A DNA stretch of 64,000 bases, from assembly GCA_019009955.1 (NCBI GenBank), contig CM032229.1, positions 4,096,501-4,160,500 of the forward strand, in the 5' to 3' direction. A program made the position numbers and the translations under genes. Positions 54,236 through 64,000 of this stretch are shown here, one piece after another; the first letter of the stretch is position 1; each line of letters opens with the position of its first letter. The DNA comes from Riptortus pedestris. Its lineage: Eukaryota > Arthropoda > Insecta > Hemiptera > Alydidae. The notes under the pieces are model-generated. The model ran no database searches and was not told the origin of the DNA. It saw only the letters and a program-made list of their open reading frames with translations.

Positions 54236-54731
54236 CTTTTAAAGTTGGAGTTATAGTCCCCACTCCTACTAAAGTCATATTAATATTAAGGTGTTATATC
54301 ATAAAGCACTTCATTGCAAGGTTAAATACAAAATATTGTTTTCAACCAATTTATTATACAAGATAGAAATAAATACGTTCTGTTGATCCCCCTCCTTCTT
54401 TTGCTTTTGGATTACTAAAATCTGAGTGATTGAAATAGAAATTATTCTGATTCATTTTATATTACTTCTCTAGCTATAGTAAATAGTTGTGTTATATTCA
54501 GATATATTTATTCATATATTATTCATTACTATCTATTCAGAGCTGCGATGTTGGCAGACCTGTTTGATTACGGAATTCAGATGCATTCCGTTGTATATAT
54601 TATTAAATTAGCTGAATGATTTCTTATTGCCGTTTGTATTTATTCCCTTGATATTCAAGGGTATGTTACCAGTACGAAGATTTATCCCCTTGGGAAATCT
54701 GCTTAGTTTACGTAGCCCCAGCGTGACGGAC
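54236..54731 (+). mobile_element. AGCAGA element, right part of an outer copy (plus)
   Basis: Starting in TTTTAAAGTTGG, the sequence follows the long subfamily (CCCCACTCCTACTAAAGTC, then GGAAATCTGCTTAGTTTACG) to a right end at 54731. Its start at a T run, directly after the previous copy's terminus, suggests another nested insertion. Confidence 0.7.
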
Positions 54732-54834
54732 CTTTTATTATCCAAAATTATATTAAATTTCTCACTAAGTCAAATTGAAAAAGGAGAGAAATTAAGTTTT
54801 GTAAAACAACTTCACTATTTTAAGGTTATTTAGG

Positions 54835-55250
54835 GTATTGCCGTTATACGGGCTCCTGCTGAAAGAGGTTCGTGCCATGCGGGGCCTCTAAGTGTTGAAT
54901 GCTTTCGCAGTTAGTCAGTATGTGTTTAATGGTTAATGGTTCATGGCATAGTCAGCATAGAGGTCTTTCGAGTCTTGTCATGAGGTATAGTGTTTTAAAT
55001 GTGTGACCTATACTAACTCCCTTTACTACAACTTGGTCTCGTCTATTGCCAGCGTTGGCTGGCTGGCCACTCGCTTATACAAGGCTTTATTTCTCGTTCA
55101 TGATTTTCTGATGTTCAAAGGCAACATTTTTGCCATTCTTTTAATGTTGTCTGTAGTACTTGTAATCCGCTAATTCCATCCTTCCGTACACACTGTAGTA
55201 TTTGTAAATTTAAGTCTGATAGGGACAGTAAATTAAAGTCAGAAGTGTGT
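54835..55250 (-). pseudogene. RNase H-type non-LTR retrotransposon, 3' fragment
   Basis: The minus strand reads DQVVVKGVSIGHTFKTLYLM, then a stop, CHEPLTIKHILTNC. This is the conserved end of I-like LINE ORF2 (IGHTxxTHxxLM...CxxCxxPLTxxHILxxC). The upstream part, with further stops, is more degraded. Same family as 12440, 57650 and 60545. Confidence 0.7.
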
Positions 55251-55254
55251 CTTG

Positions 55255-55308
55255 TCGCGTCATAAGTACGACCGCAATAGCTGGTTTTCATTAAGGGAAC
55301 TCTGCTAA
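55255..55308 (-). mobile_element. AGCAGA element, left end (minus)
   Basis: GCGTCATAAGTACGACC, then CATTAAGGGAACTCTGCT is a diverged left palindrome. Only about 54 bases remain. Confidence 0.6.
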
Positions 55309-55744
55309 ATAGATTATCAGACGTATCCTATTGTGTTATATTAGCATTTGATGGATATAAATACAATTAATTTCATACATATATTTCAATTCATACTATG
55401 CTTCATGTCAGGCCAACAATTTTTCCGGAGATCCATCTGCTCACCTTTATAATTTAGCAAATTCCCTATGTCACAAAGACAAATTTTCTATCATTCTTCA
55501 TGTGTAAATACAAATTGAAATATTGCCAATTGAAGGCAAATTTCGTTGATTACTTTAGAGTGATATGGAGGAATGGAGCAAGGAAAGGTATTTCATAACA
55601 ATGTATTTTGTTGGAAGAGATAAACAATAAACAGCTGATTATTGCAGTGTCAATACTCCTGCAGGCTGAATGACCTAATTCACTACAGTCTCCCTCAATC
55701 AGCCATTTACAACACTATTTCCCATCAGCCTAGCATCGGATTTT
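55309..55744. other. Unassigned AT-rich interval
   Basis: No gene or repeat family recognised. Confidence 0.4.
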
Positions 55745-55895
55745 AGCAGATTTCCCTTAAGGGAAATCAGCTATTGAGGTTGTACTCATGACGGAATTTT
55801 CGAAATTTTTCTTCAAATGTCCATCGATCCTACCTAGTAGATGACGAAAATGAGGTCCGTTCAAAACTGTATATATATATCTATATATATATATA

Positions 55896-55966
<71 letters not shown>

Positions 55967-56522
55967 ATATTTGTCTGTTAACGCTCTAGCGGTCGCAATG
56001 TTTGTTTGATCGTTACCAAACTCGATATTTAGTCGTTTTATGTAAAAAGAAAGATCAAGTTCGTTAACGGCTGAAATCGGACCACGGGGAGGGGGGGTTT
56101 AGAGGGGAGGATTTCCGAAAATTCGAAATATCTCCGTTACTATTCGTCGGATCGAAAAATTGTACAGAATCAATCTTATTGCAAATTAAATTTACTATAA
56201 ATATTGTTCTATACATGTATTCTGTATCTTGAATATTAACCGAGTTTTTTCATTTGTATTCTGCGTGTGGTACCAGTAGGCTATGTTCGGACTTTCCGCC
56301 GAGAGCTCTAACGGCCTTTTCCATAACTATCCGTCCCCGTGAATAGGTTTAGAGGTTAGGTTAACTGTGTTTCGGGGCTAGAAACTACTGGGTTATTACG
56401 CCCTAAATAATGTTTTAGGTTTAGAGGTTTTTTTCTATTACAGTTGTTATTAGGCAGATTTCTCTATTGTAAAACTTCACGTGGGAAATCTGGTTAGTTT
56501 ACGCAGCCCCTGCGTGACGGAC
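55745..56522 (+). mobile_element. AGCAGA element, reference copy (plus): Helentron-like non-autonomous element
   Basis: This is the cleanest copy. It starts AGCAGATTTCCC inside a near-perfect 28-base palindrome at 55745-55772. It contains TTGTACTCATGACG, TGTCCATCGATCCTACC and GGTCCGTTCAAAACTG, then a microsatellite at 55870-55968. Here that is mainly (TATC)n rather than (TA)n. TTTGTCTGTTAACGCTCTAG and the module follow. The right end is GGGAAATCTG, a hairpin ACGCAG-CCC-CTGCGT and GACGGAC at 56522. TTTT flanks both sides and no target duplication is visible. Subterminal inverted repeats of 12 bases, an internal microsatellite, a 3' hairpin close to the end and T-T insertion are the known hallmarks of Helentron-associated elements such as DINE-1. 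No coding capacity; it would depend on an autonomous Helentron elsewhere. Confidence 0.85.
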
Positions 56523-56562
56523 TTTTATATATATTCAAGTATAAGAAATATGTAAAACGTCC

Positions 56563-57165
56563 GTCACGCAGAGGCTGCAGATTTCCCATGTGCGTTGCGT
56601 ATTTGCATTTATCTCAAAACGTAATTGTTCAATGATAATAATATTTGACGAAATTCATTAAATAACATCCTACATCCCACCCTGGCTAGAAAAGGGTGGT
56701 AACCTGTAGATAACCCGTCCCGATTAGCCTGAGTTGCAAAAAGTGGACGTTAATAAATAATAATAATAACATTTGGTATATAGGCTTCAAATAAAGTGCT
56801 TCATAACATAATAGCATATTGTTAATATGAGATGGGTAGGAGTGAGAGTTTACTGAAAGCCGAAAACTAACAAATGCAAATATCTCGGTTAATAATGAAG
56901 ATAGTGAAAAAACGTGCATAACAACATTTATAGAACATTACATTTACAATAAGATTGGTTCTATACAATGTTTCGATCCGACGCATAATAACGGTGATAT
57001 TTAAAATTTTCGAAATTCTCCCCCTCTAAACCCCCCACTACCCCTTGTCCGATTTCAGCCGTTAACAAACTTGATCTTTCTTTTTTGTATAAAACGATTA
57101 TATATCAAGTTTGAAATCGATAAGACAAAAATGGCGACCGCTAGAGCGGTAACAGACATATATTA
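56563..57165 (-). mobile_element. AGCAGA element (minus) carrying a truncated SINE
   Basis: The right end GTCCGTCACGCAGAGGCTGC is at 56561, with the subterminal repeat fused to the hairpin by a small deletion. The module (AATCTCCGTT-like, TTTCAGCCGTTAAC) ends at the GCTCTAGCGGT phrase near 57150. The left end is replaced by a plus-oriented copy. Confidence 0.7.
56651..56768 (+). repeat. SINE, 5'-truncated, inside an AGCAGA element
   Basis: ATTCATTAAATAACATCC, then GGCTAGAAAAGGGTGGTAAC and AAAAAGTGGACGTTAATAA end in (AAT)n. The flanks AATAATATTTG and AATAACATTTG form an 11-base target duplication with one mismatch. Confidence 0.8.
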
Positions 57166-57170
57166 TATAA

Positions 57171-57595
57171 TACGGAATGGGATTTTGAAAAATGTCTTCA
57201 ATTGTCCATCGATCCGAACCAGGAGATAGCGAAAATGAGGTCCGTTAAAAATTTTACTTATATAAAGTGATGTCTGTAAACGCTCTAGCGGTCGCAATTT
57301 TTGCTTCATTGTTACCGAACTCGATATTTAAACGTTCCATATAAAAATAAAGACCAAGTTCGCAAATGTCTGATATCGAACCAGTGAGGGGATTTCCGAA
57401 ATATGTCCGTTATGATTTGAATCGAAAACTGAATAAAACTAATCTTATTTAAAATTAAATGTTCTATAAATGTTTTTATATATTTTTTTTTCTCACTATC
57501 TTGATTATTAATCGAGATATTTCCATTTGTAAACCCCCCGCTCCTATCCATGTCATACTAACAATAAGTTGTTATATCATGAATCACATTATTCA
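57171..57595 (+). mobile_element. AGCAGA element, left and central part (plus), head-to-head with the previous copy
   Basis: ATTGTCCATCGATCC, then GGTCCGTTAAAAATT, GCTCTAGCGGTCGC and the module to CATGTCATACTAACAATAAG are in plus order. It meets the minus copy at about 57166, so the two form an inverted pair. Confidence 0.65.
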
Positions 57596-57649
57596 AAGGG
57601 GGGGGGTAGACGGTGAGGAGATTATAAATAGATATATTTATTATTATAA

Positions 57650-57960
57650 ATGTGAGTGTCCTATCCTAAGTCTCGTTAGTACAACTTGGTCTCGTCTATT
57701 GTCACGTCTGCTGGATGGCCACTCCCTTATACAAGGCTTTATATCTTCCAGATGATTTTCTGATGTTCTATGCCAACATTTTGCTATTCATTTAACATTG
57801 TATGAAGTATTTATAAATGTAATTCTGGTAGGGCGTGTAAGTTAAAGTCAGAAGATTGTCTCTGGGTTGCATATTTGTCGAGTTTGCACATACGTCCAAT
57901 GTTTTCATGTCCGGGAACTCACATCAAGCTCAATTTTGTCTGTTGTTTTGAATTTTTTTT
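57650..57960 (-). pseudogene. RNase H-type non-LTR retrotransposon, 3' fragment
   Basis: On the minus strand a stop (original Trp) precedes VPGHENIGRMCKLDKYA, the last RNase H motif. Further along, after a frame change, comes REWPSSRRDNRRDQVVLTRL followed by RIGHS. The fragment ends there, before the terminal Cys-His motif. It shares its order and wording with the copies at 12440, 54835 and 60545. Confidence 0.72.
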
Positions 57961-58224
57961 TTAAAAATCTGAAATACTAAATGATGAGTGTTTTTGAAGG
58001 AAAGTAAGCAACTCAATGAATCAGAGTACATAGTAATTTCATGTGTTGTGTAAGTGTGAAAATCCCTAGAGTATACTGCTATTTTTAGGGAGGTTGTAAA
58101 TAATACTGGTTTCCAGAGAAAATGTATTTAGGTTATTCCAGGTAAACCCTCATCTCTACGAAAAGCATAAAGCCACAATATAGCGTTTGCTAACAAAATT
58201 CATTCCCTAAATAGATAAATATAA

Positions 58225-58411
58225 AATTTCGCTTTGAGCAATTTTGTATGCTCTACAATTGTTCTTCTATGTATTTTTTCGTAACTCAAATATTAAGTGA
58301 GTTATTCATATATATTGTTTTTAGTTAGAATAGGCAGTGAGAAGAGATCACTAGTGTGTCTTGCTAGCTCGTGGGAAATCTGCTTAGTGACGCAACCCCT
58401 GCGTGGCGGAC
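58225..58411 (+). mobile_element. AGCAGA element, right end (plus)
   Basis: TCGTAACTCAAATATTAAG, then GAAGAGATCACTAG, CGTGGGAAATCTGCTTAG and CTGCGTGGCGGAC at 58411 are the long-subfamily 3' end. The region 57961-58224 is unassigned. Confidence 0.7.
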
Positions 58412-60544
58412 TTCATATGTAACATTTGGAGTGGTTGAATGAGTTAAAGGCTGAATATGAATTATTAACTACTAGTCACATTATTGTTACGTATACTAAT
58501 ATTCCTTCATGGAAGGCATCCTTAACGCCCATGGATTATGCTATTTCATAGTGTTAACGAGAAATTGTTAAATTTAAATGTTGCATAATTAACAGAGAGT
58601 TCGATAAGCATTGCAGATTGCATCACTTCCTCTGACGTCATAATCCTCTGATTAGTCGAGTAATTTATTTTCTTATTTTTTTAAGTATTTGGCTTTATTT
58701 GAGGTAAACATTTCCTGAAATTGTATCTCTTAGGAATCAACTACAGTTATTACGCAAGTGGCGTGGACGGTCGAGCGGATTATGGTGAGTGCACAAGCAC
58801 CTTGACAAATGTGAAGGTGAAAATCTCTAGCTGCATTTTTTGAATTTTACAGTAGAGCATTTTAAAGTTTGATTTTCCTCACAAGCCAAATTTATATTTA
58901 ATCTGTGACAAACTAGGTCATAAAGAATTAATAGTCTATGGTTAAAACCATGACAATAAATTTATTCAATATTTTAATTAACTTAATTTTTTACTAGTTT
59001 CATAAACTTGAAGGAGCTGCAGATGGAACCTTGTGTCCCGAAGTAAGACACAACGATTAAAATCCAAATGATTCTTATCAGAGAACTCAAGCATTCAAAT
59101 ATTATATCAACTTGAGTCATCCATTTTACCATGGACTTCATTTGAGGTCTTTGACATTTTCTGTTGCTAGTTTTTTCTTACCCATCACCAGACTTGCAGC
59201 CCAGCGGACTGTAAACTGAGGTAACACAGTATCAGCTGTTATCATCACTGTTTGATTCTAGCAGAGACAAATACATATTCATCATCACTATTAATACCAT
59301 AGTACTATCCTCAAAACTTCCATCAATTTACATATTTATGTTTTTTTTTTTTCGTTCATTTTTACTATTCAACAAATGAACAAAGACATGGCAACATAAA
59401 TTCAACAGCAGCAATAACAATAGTTTCTCAGCTGACTCAGCAGATAGAACAGTATGGTTCTCAAGTGTGCCAACATATGCAGATGGAACTAAATCTCCCT
59501 GCTCAAAACTAAAGAACTATTATGAATTTTGTTATGAAATGTTTGATGTATATTGGAATAAGCTTTATGTACATGTTAAACAATAAAATAAAAATAAAAT
59601 GGAAAATGCAGATAGAACTCTCTGGTTCTCACATCTCGACTGGCAAGATGCAAGCAGCACCTGGAATGATTTTTTTTTCCTTCCAGTAGACTGGCAGACC
59701 TCATTCTATCCGAGTAGTGTTTAGAACTCTAGCAGCAGGCTTGCCTGTTTGCCTCGACTAGGAGAAGCAAAACCATTGGACTGTCTAACCAATTTACTCA
59801 CTAGACTACCACTAGTCTACTAACTCCATGACGCATGTTAGAAAGCTGGAGGTTTACACATCTCCCTTGACGGGCATCGAACCTTCACCCATGTTTACTT
59901 TCAGCTTACTCAAGTGTAAAATGCACCTACGCCTAATCATCTACGGGACCATCGTAGCTAACCAGCAGCTATTATGACTGCCTTTACTCGAATCTATGGC
60001 TGTTACGTAAGCAGGCGAAGGATCAGCAAATATTTTGACCTCTATTTACACAGAGATTAGAGTGAGAGAGTAATTCCAGAGCGAGATCAACAGCTCGAGA
60101 ATGTAATTCCACTTTAATCTAAGCCCAATTAGGCTTTTTATAGCTTGATTATCTCTTGTGTACTCATTAATTAGGTCTGGTGACGTCAAGGAACCCCGGG
60201 GACAGCGTACTTAGCCAAATGGAGGTATCTCTATGGAGAGCTAACCACTGCAGGGGGGACGGATTTTTCTAAATATATCTAAACTATATATACACATATT
60301 TATGTCAATTTCTATTAGATGAAGATATGTCAACTAAAAATAGTGGAGGGGGGTTGGGGTGGAATGGGATAGAACTACTTTTAATATACCTATTCAATAA
60401 AGTTTTAGTCCGTCAGTAAATTTAATGATACTGTTGTCATTGTGTTTAGATGCGAGCGCACTGTCATCAAAACAGTTGTACTGAGGTGCTTATACTTTTT
60501 TTAACGTAGCCCTGAGTGAAACTGCAGACTTAGTGGCATGAAAG
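58412..60544. other. Unassigned interval
   Basis: No coding frame or repeat family could be assigned. Bases 59640-60060 are less AT-rich. A perfect B-box sequence GGTTCGATGCC on the minus strand at about 59868-59878 lies there, but no tRNA fold is possible around it. This is one of the largest stretches in the window with no recognised transposon, so host sequence is possible. Confidence 0.35.
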
Positions 60545-60973
60545 CAGCTGAAAGACTTGAATATGGAAAATGCACTTATTGCATGAAGATATTTCAAGAC
60601 AAACCAAAACATCTCATCTTAGTTACAAGGTAAACCGACTGGACTAACACAAGTACTGACAACAAACTACCAACTATTAAGAACACTATTTGCATGTGGC
60701 CATCAAGTTTTAGAAACTCTAGGAGAGAAGAAGTAGTTCTCTCGAGACTTAGAATCGGCCACACCAAATTAACACACTCATACTACATGACAAAAACTGG
60801 CGAGCCACTTGCTCAACTTGTAACATTCCCTTGACGATAAGACATATACTGACAGAATGCCGAAAACGACAACTCCAGGACTTCCCATATGACTTACAAG
60901 AACTATTGACAGAAGGCAGCCATACATTAACAACACGTATGCAGGTATTCTCATACCTACACAAAGTTCGAAT
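60545..60973 (+). pseudogene. RNase H-type non-LTR retrotransposon, 3' fragment, interrupted by an LTR
   Basis: Frames give WPSSFRNSRREEVVLSRLRI-like sequence (WPSSF at about 60700, EEVVLSRL, IGHTKLTHSYYM) and then CSTCN-like and LTIRHILTECRKRQ. This is the conserved C-terminus of I-like LINE ORF2. Its 3' untranslated part continues beyond the LTR at 61541 with ACGACAAAATTTAG, as in the copy at 12440-12925. Confidence 0.78.
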
Positions 60974-61544
60974 ATACTGTTACGCTTATTACGAAAATAA
61001 TAAACGTTGTTTATTAGAGTTCTCTTTTTGATTGTAAAATTAAACACACAAGCTTTAGCGTTTTTGTCACTGCACAATTTATTTAACAATGCACTAAACA
61101 CCTGGTAAATTATTCTTAACTACTACTTACAGTGTGCACTGGTAACTTCACTTCTTATTTGCACAGTACAAGAACTCACCTTCACAAGAATCACTGAAGA
61201 CCACAAAACGTGGCACTGCACTGATCTTCACAAAGAACACGGCTCTACACTGATCTTCACATTAAACTACAATGTACAATTCACTAAAGCTTCACTGTAC
61301 GCGCTGTTATTCACTAGAAGACAACTGAGAACAAAATAACTGTCGGGAGAGCTGGGCCGACTTCATAGATGGGCGGAGAGATCAAAGGAAAAGGACACAG
61401 ACTCTCCTAGATCCCAGACTGGCGTCGCCAGGAAAATTTTAACTGCACCTCCATCTGTTGGTTCCTTTTATCTACTTTGTACTTCTTTAATACGCTAATA
61501 AAACTCCTTTTAATTTTTCATGTACGCAGTTTTCTCAACAATAC
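60974..61544 (-). mobile_element. Solo LTR (minus) with exact 4-bp target duplication
   Basis: The LTR is 60978-61540 (563 bp), from TGTTACG to CTCAACA on the plus strand, with ATAC directly repeated at 60974-60977 and 61541-61544. Related to 17256-18127 and 43784-44130 by TGTTACG, ATTGTAAAATTAAACACACA and the CACTGCACTG units. The uninterrupted target exists in the relative at 12890-12930. It has no internal coding region. Confidence 0.85.
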
Positions 61545-61613
61545 GACAAAATTTAGCATATAAATTAACTCTGTGGTCTACTACTAGATTTCAAATTATA
61601 TGCATTTGACACC

Positions 61614-61616
<3 letters not shown>

Positions 61617-61649
<33 letters not shown>
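61617..61649. repeat. (TG)n microsatellite
   Basis: A near-pure TG repeat without AGCAGA flanks. Confidence 0.9.
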
Positions 61650-61650
<1 letters not shown>

Positions 61651-61727
61651 ACACTTCAATATAGATATAATTATAGACTCTACATACTACAGGATATATA
61701 CTGTATTCACTTGCTGGTATAACACAA

Positions 61728-61885
61728 ACTGATGAGTAGAAGGGGGGAGGTTACTGACGACGAAGGAGGAAGCACGAATGACTCTTAATACATAAGTTAC
61801 GAAAAAATGCATATAACAACAATTGTAGAGCATAAATTGTTTAACAAGGTTGATTCTATAACATTTTACATTTTGGTTCTATAAC
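61728..61885 (-). mobile_element. AGCAGA element, internal fragment (minus)
   Basis: GATGAGTAGAAGGGGGGAGG, then TTAATACATAAGTTACGAAAAAATG and GTTTAACAAG match the late module of the long subfamily in minus orientation. Neither end is present. Confidence 0.55.
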
Positions 61886-62110
61886 GTAGTTACTAAAGTG
61901 ATTTCATGAATAAATTAAACTTATCAATTCCAATAAATTAATATTTTAAAATACAAGATATGGAGATACTAAAAATGGATTCAAATGTATTTACAAAACC
62001 AAATGAATTTAAAGTTGGTATAAGCAGCTTGAAACGTTAGACACGAAGATAAGTACATTAATACACTTCATAAATCTATTGCTATGGGTTCCATTTCCAC
62101 CCGGAATATT

Positions 62111-62610
62111 GGAGAAATCAGCCATTGAGGTAGTGCTCATGACGCAATTTTCGAATTTTTTCTTCAAATGTCCATCGATCCTACCTAGCAGATGACGAAA
62201 ATGAGGCCCGTTCAAAACTGCATATACATATTTATCTATATAATTGTTTGTTACCGCTCTAGCGGTCGTAATTTTATTTTGATCGTTAACATACTCAATA
62301 TTTAGTCGTTTTATGTAAAAAGAAAGATCGTGTTCGTTAATGGCTGAAATCGGACCAGTAGGGGGGGGGGTCGTCTAATCGAAAAATTGAATAGAACCAA
62401 TCTTATTACAATTAAAAAATTTCCCTATAAATATTGTTATGTGCATTTATGCTCTATCTTGAATACTAACAGAGATATTTGCATTTTTTAGTTTTCAGCC
62501 TTTATAGTAACAATCGGGTTTTACATAGAAATAGAGTATGCGAGGTCAGATGAGATTAGTAGTTTGGTTTAGGGAAATGTGCTTAGTTTACCCAGCCCCT
62601 TGCGTGTCGT
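62111..62610 (+). mobile_element. AGCAGA element, near complete (plus), without a microsatellite
   Basis: From GGAGAAATCAGCCATTGAGG through TGTCCATCGATCCTACC, GCTCTAGCGGTCG, a G run, ACATAGAAATAGAG and a degraded right hairpin at about 62590. The microsatellite position holds only a few TA units, which shows that the tract is not essential. The left subterminal repeat is partly lost. Confidence 0.78.
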
Positions 62611-62977
62611 TCTTTTATTTACTTATCTTTTCCCATGTTTAAAAACATTTAAATGTAGTAAATGATTTCCCATCATGTATTTTTTACTTCTCCCATGGCA
62701 TTTTAACTCAATCAAAATTGAAATAATGTAATTATTTAATTGCATGCAACATACGTATCGTTCTACTTATATGGTAATCGATATTTTTTGCATGTTGCTC
62801 TATTCCTTTGCATGTTGGGACAATAGTGAGAACTCCTCTAATATAATAGTCGTAATGAGTTATTTTAGAATCATAATAAGTTTTAATTATATCATTAATA
62901 TTATACTCCATTTTTGTTTTAGAAAACATTTCACCATATTGTTTAATACTGCAAATACGACACAATGCTTTTGGGTT
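62611..62977. other. Unassigned AT-rich interval
   Basis: Opposed frames of 77-112 codons overlap here with no recognised domain; they look like chance frames. Confidence 0.35.
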
Positions 62978-63085
62978 TTAGAAGTTGAGTTTATACTCAT
63001 GAAGCGCTTTTCTAAAATTTTCTTAAAAACATTAATGTCTATTGATGCAACAAGAAAGATAAGAGAGGTCCATTCAAATTGATAT
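62978..63085 (+). mobile_element. AGCAGA element, left fragment, diverged (plus)
   Basis: GTTGAGTTTATACTCATGAAG, then AATGTCTATTGATGCAAC and AGGTCCATTCAAA are recognisable family blocks with many substitutions. Confidence 0.55.
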
Positions 63086-63370
63086 GGTGATCACAGAATA
63101 ATAGTTACCAATCTATGCATCTGATCACATATTTCATAGTAATTTATAATGTTCATCCCAAACAATGAAGATTCAATTCAAATTTCTTGTACTTTTAATA
63201 GGTACAGAGAAATTTACTTTTTATTAATCCCATCTCTTAAGACATTTTGCTGCTTAATCGTGTAAAATTTAAAATAAAAGGAAAAACGAATGTATTTAAG
63301 TTCTGAGAGAAGAACAATGGAGTTTCCCTTTAATAGTTGTGTTACGGACTCAAGCCCAGGCACAAATACG

Positions 63371-63401
<31 letters not shown>

Positions 63402-63682
63402 ACACACATATCCTGTGAGTATATCCTGTAGTGTGTAGAGAGTCTATAATTATATCTATATTGAAGTGCAACCAAGACAATCTCTTCTATCAACAGAAAT
63501 TAGCCGATTGTCTTATCAGCTGCCTAACTTCTCTATAAAACTCCAATTGAAACCTAACTCGACAAAGTTGAAGCAACTTGAATCCAAAATTTAAAGAGAA
63601 TTTTTCAGGGGGGAAAAAATCAATGTGCAGAGAGAGGCTATAGTTGTACATGTGTGTGTGTGTGTATGTGTGCGTATTTACT

Positions 63683-63730
<48 letters not shown>

Positions 63731-64000
63731 CCGTATATTTGTATATGTGTGTATCATATATAGGATAATATATTTTATAATTGGTCAATATTAAGAGGAT
63801 ATCTCATATAAGTCTCATGAACCAGAAACTATTTTTAGCAAGCCCGGTTTAAGACCTCTAGTGGCCCTGGAGCGGATAAAACATACACTATTAAAAAAAC
63901 AAAAAAAAAAAAAGTTTTAGTTATTGTGAGCCAGAACAAAACTACAGAGAATTGACTACGGCTCATAAGAAGAAGGTTCTGAAATACTTTATAAAAAGCA
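63086..64000. other. Unassigned interval with (GT)n and (TA)n tracts
   Basis: Microsatellites lie at 63374-63401 (GT), 63648-63672 (GT) and 63687-63724 (TA). An A run ends at about 63914. No gene is recognised before the window ends. Confidence 0.45.

Noticed and set aside
59866..59880. Possible tRNA gene from a perfect B box on the minus strand
   Set aside because: The T-arm stem cannot pair beyond two bases and no acceptor stem or anticodon arm fits.

Overview
This is an animal nuclear DNA window, most likely from an arthropod and probably an insect. It is strongly AT-rich, packed with (TA)n microsatellites, and almost entirely made of nested transposable elements. The elements seen are Helitrons, Helentron-like non-autonomous elements, Penelope-like elements, Jockey and RNase H-type non-LTR retrotransposons, short LTRs, a tRNA-type SINE and a hAT relic. 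There is no rRNA, tRNA, CRISPR array or operon-like gene order. The species cannot be named from sequence alone.

Only one convincing host-type gene is present: an uninterrupted 327-codon protein kinase on the minus strand (49014-49997). It resembles the catalytic subunit of cAMP-dependent protein kinase, but its glycine-rich loop has lost all three glycines and DFG reads DLG. A possible promoter plus first exon of a second gene lies on the minus strand at 36602-36705, next to an 870-base polypyrimidine tract. Its downstream exons were not found.

The dominant component is one repeat family, here called the AGCAGA element, with more than 30 full or partial copies. It begins AGCAGATTTCCC, inside a near-perfect palindrome. 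It carries a microsatellite at a fixed internal position and ends with GGGAAATCTGCT, a six-base-pair hairpin (ACGCAG-CCC-CTGCGT) and GACGGAC. It sits between runs of T. Subterminal inverted repeats, an internal microsatellite, a 3' hairpin and T-T insertion match the known architecture of Helentron-associated elements (HINE/DINE-1 type). Several copies sit inside other copies, which gives clean empty-site comparisons.

Layout. 0-5.1 kb: AGCAGA elements, with Helitrons inserted into one of them. 5.5-6.8 kb: an inverted-repeat element with hammerhead-like motifs, with a hAT relic (exact 8-bp duplication) inside. 7-9 kb: SINE and LINE fragments. 9.2-12.4 kb: nested AGCAGA elements. 12.4-16.7 kb: an RNase H-type LINE fragment and mostly unassigned DNA. 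16.7-18.6 kb: an AGCAGA element split by an 872-bp solo LTR. 18.6-28.5 kb: fragments, microsatellites and unassigned DNA. 28.6-29.7 kb: a SINE and a Penelope-like element with a 16-bp target duplication. 29.8-36 kb: AGCAGA copies, a reverse transcriptase relic and SINE tails. 36.5-37.6 kb: the possible first exon and the polypyrimidine minisatellite. 38-42.3 kb: a reverse transcriptase relic and AGCAGA copies. 43.7-48.3 kb: a stack of LTR fragment, Helitron, Jockey element and AGCAGA element. 49-50 kb: the kinase. 50.1-53.1 kb: a SINE cluster, a gag-like ORF1, a Helitron end and a full-length SINE. 53.5-64 kb: more AGCAGA copies, RNase H-type LINE fragments and a second solo LTR.

The elements interact mainly by inserting into one another. 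Helitrons abut the TA tracts of AGCAGA elements, AGCAGA elements land in each other's T runs, and SINEs, LTRs and LINEs land in both. All boundaries were read by eye; divergent copies may be off by tens of bases.
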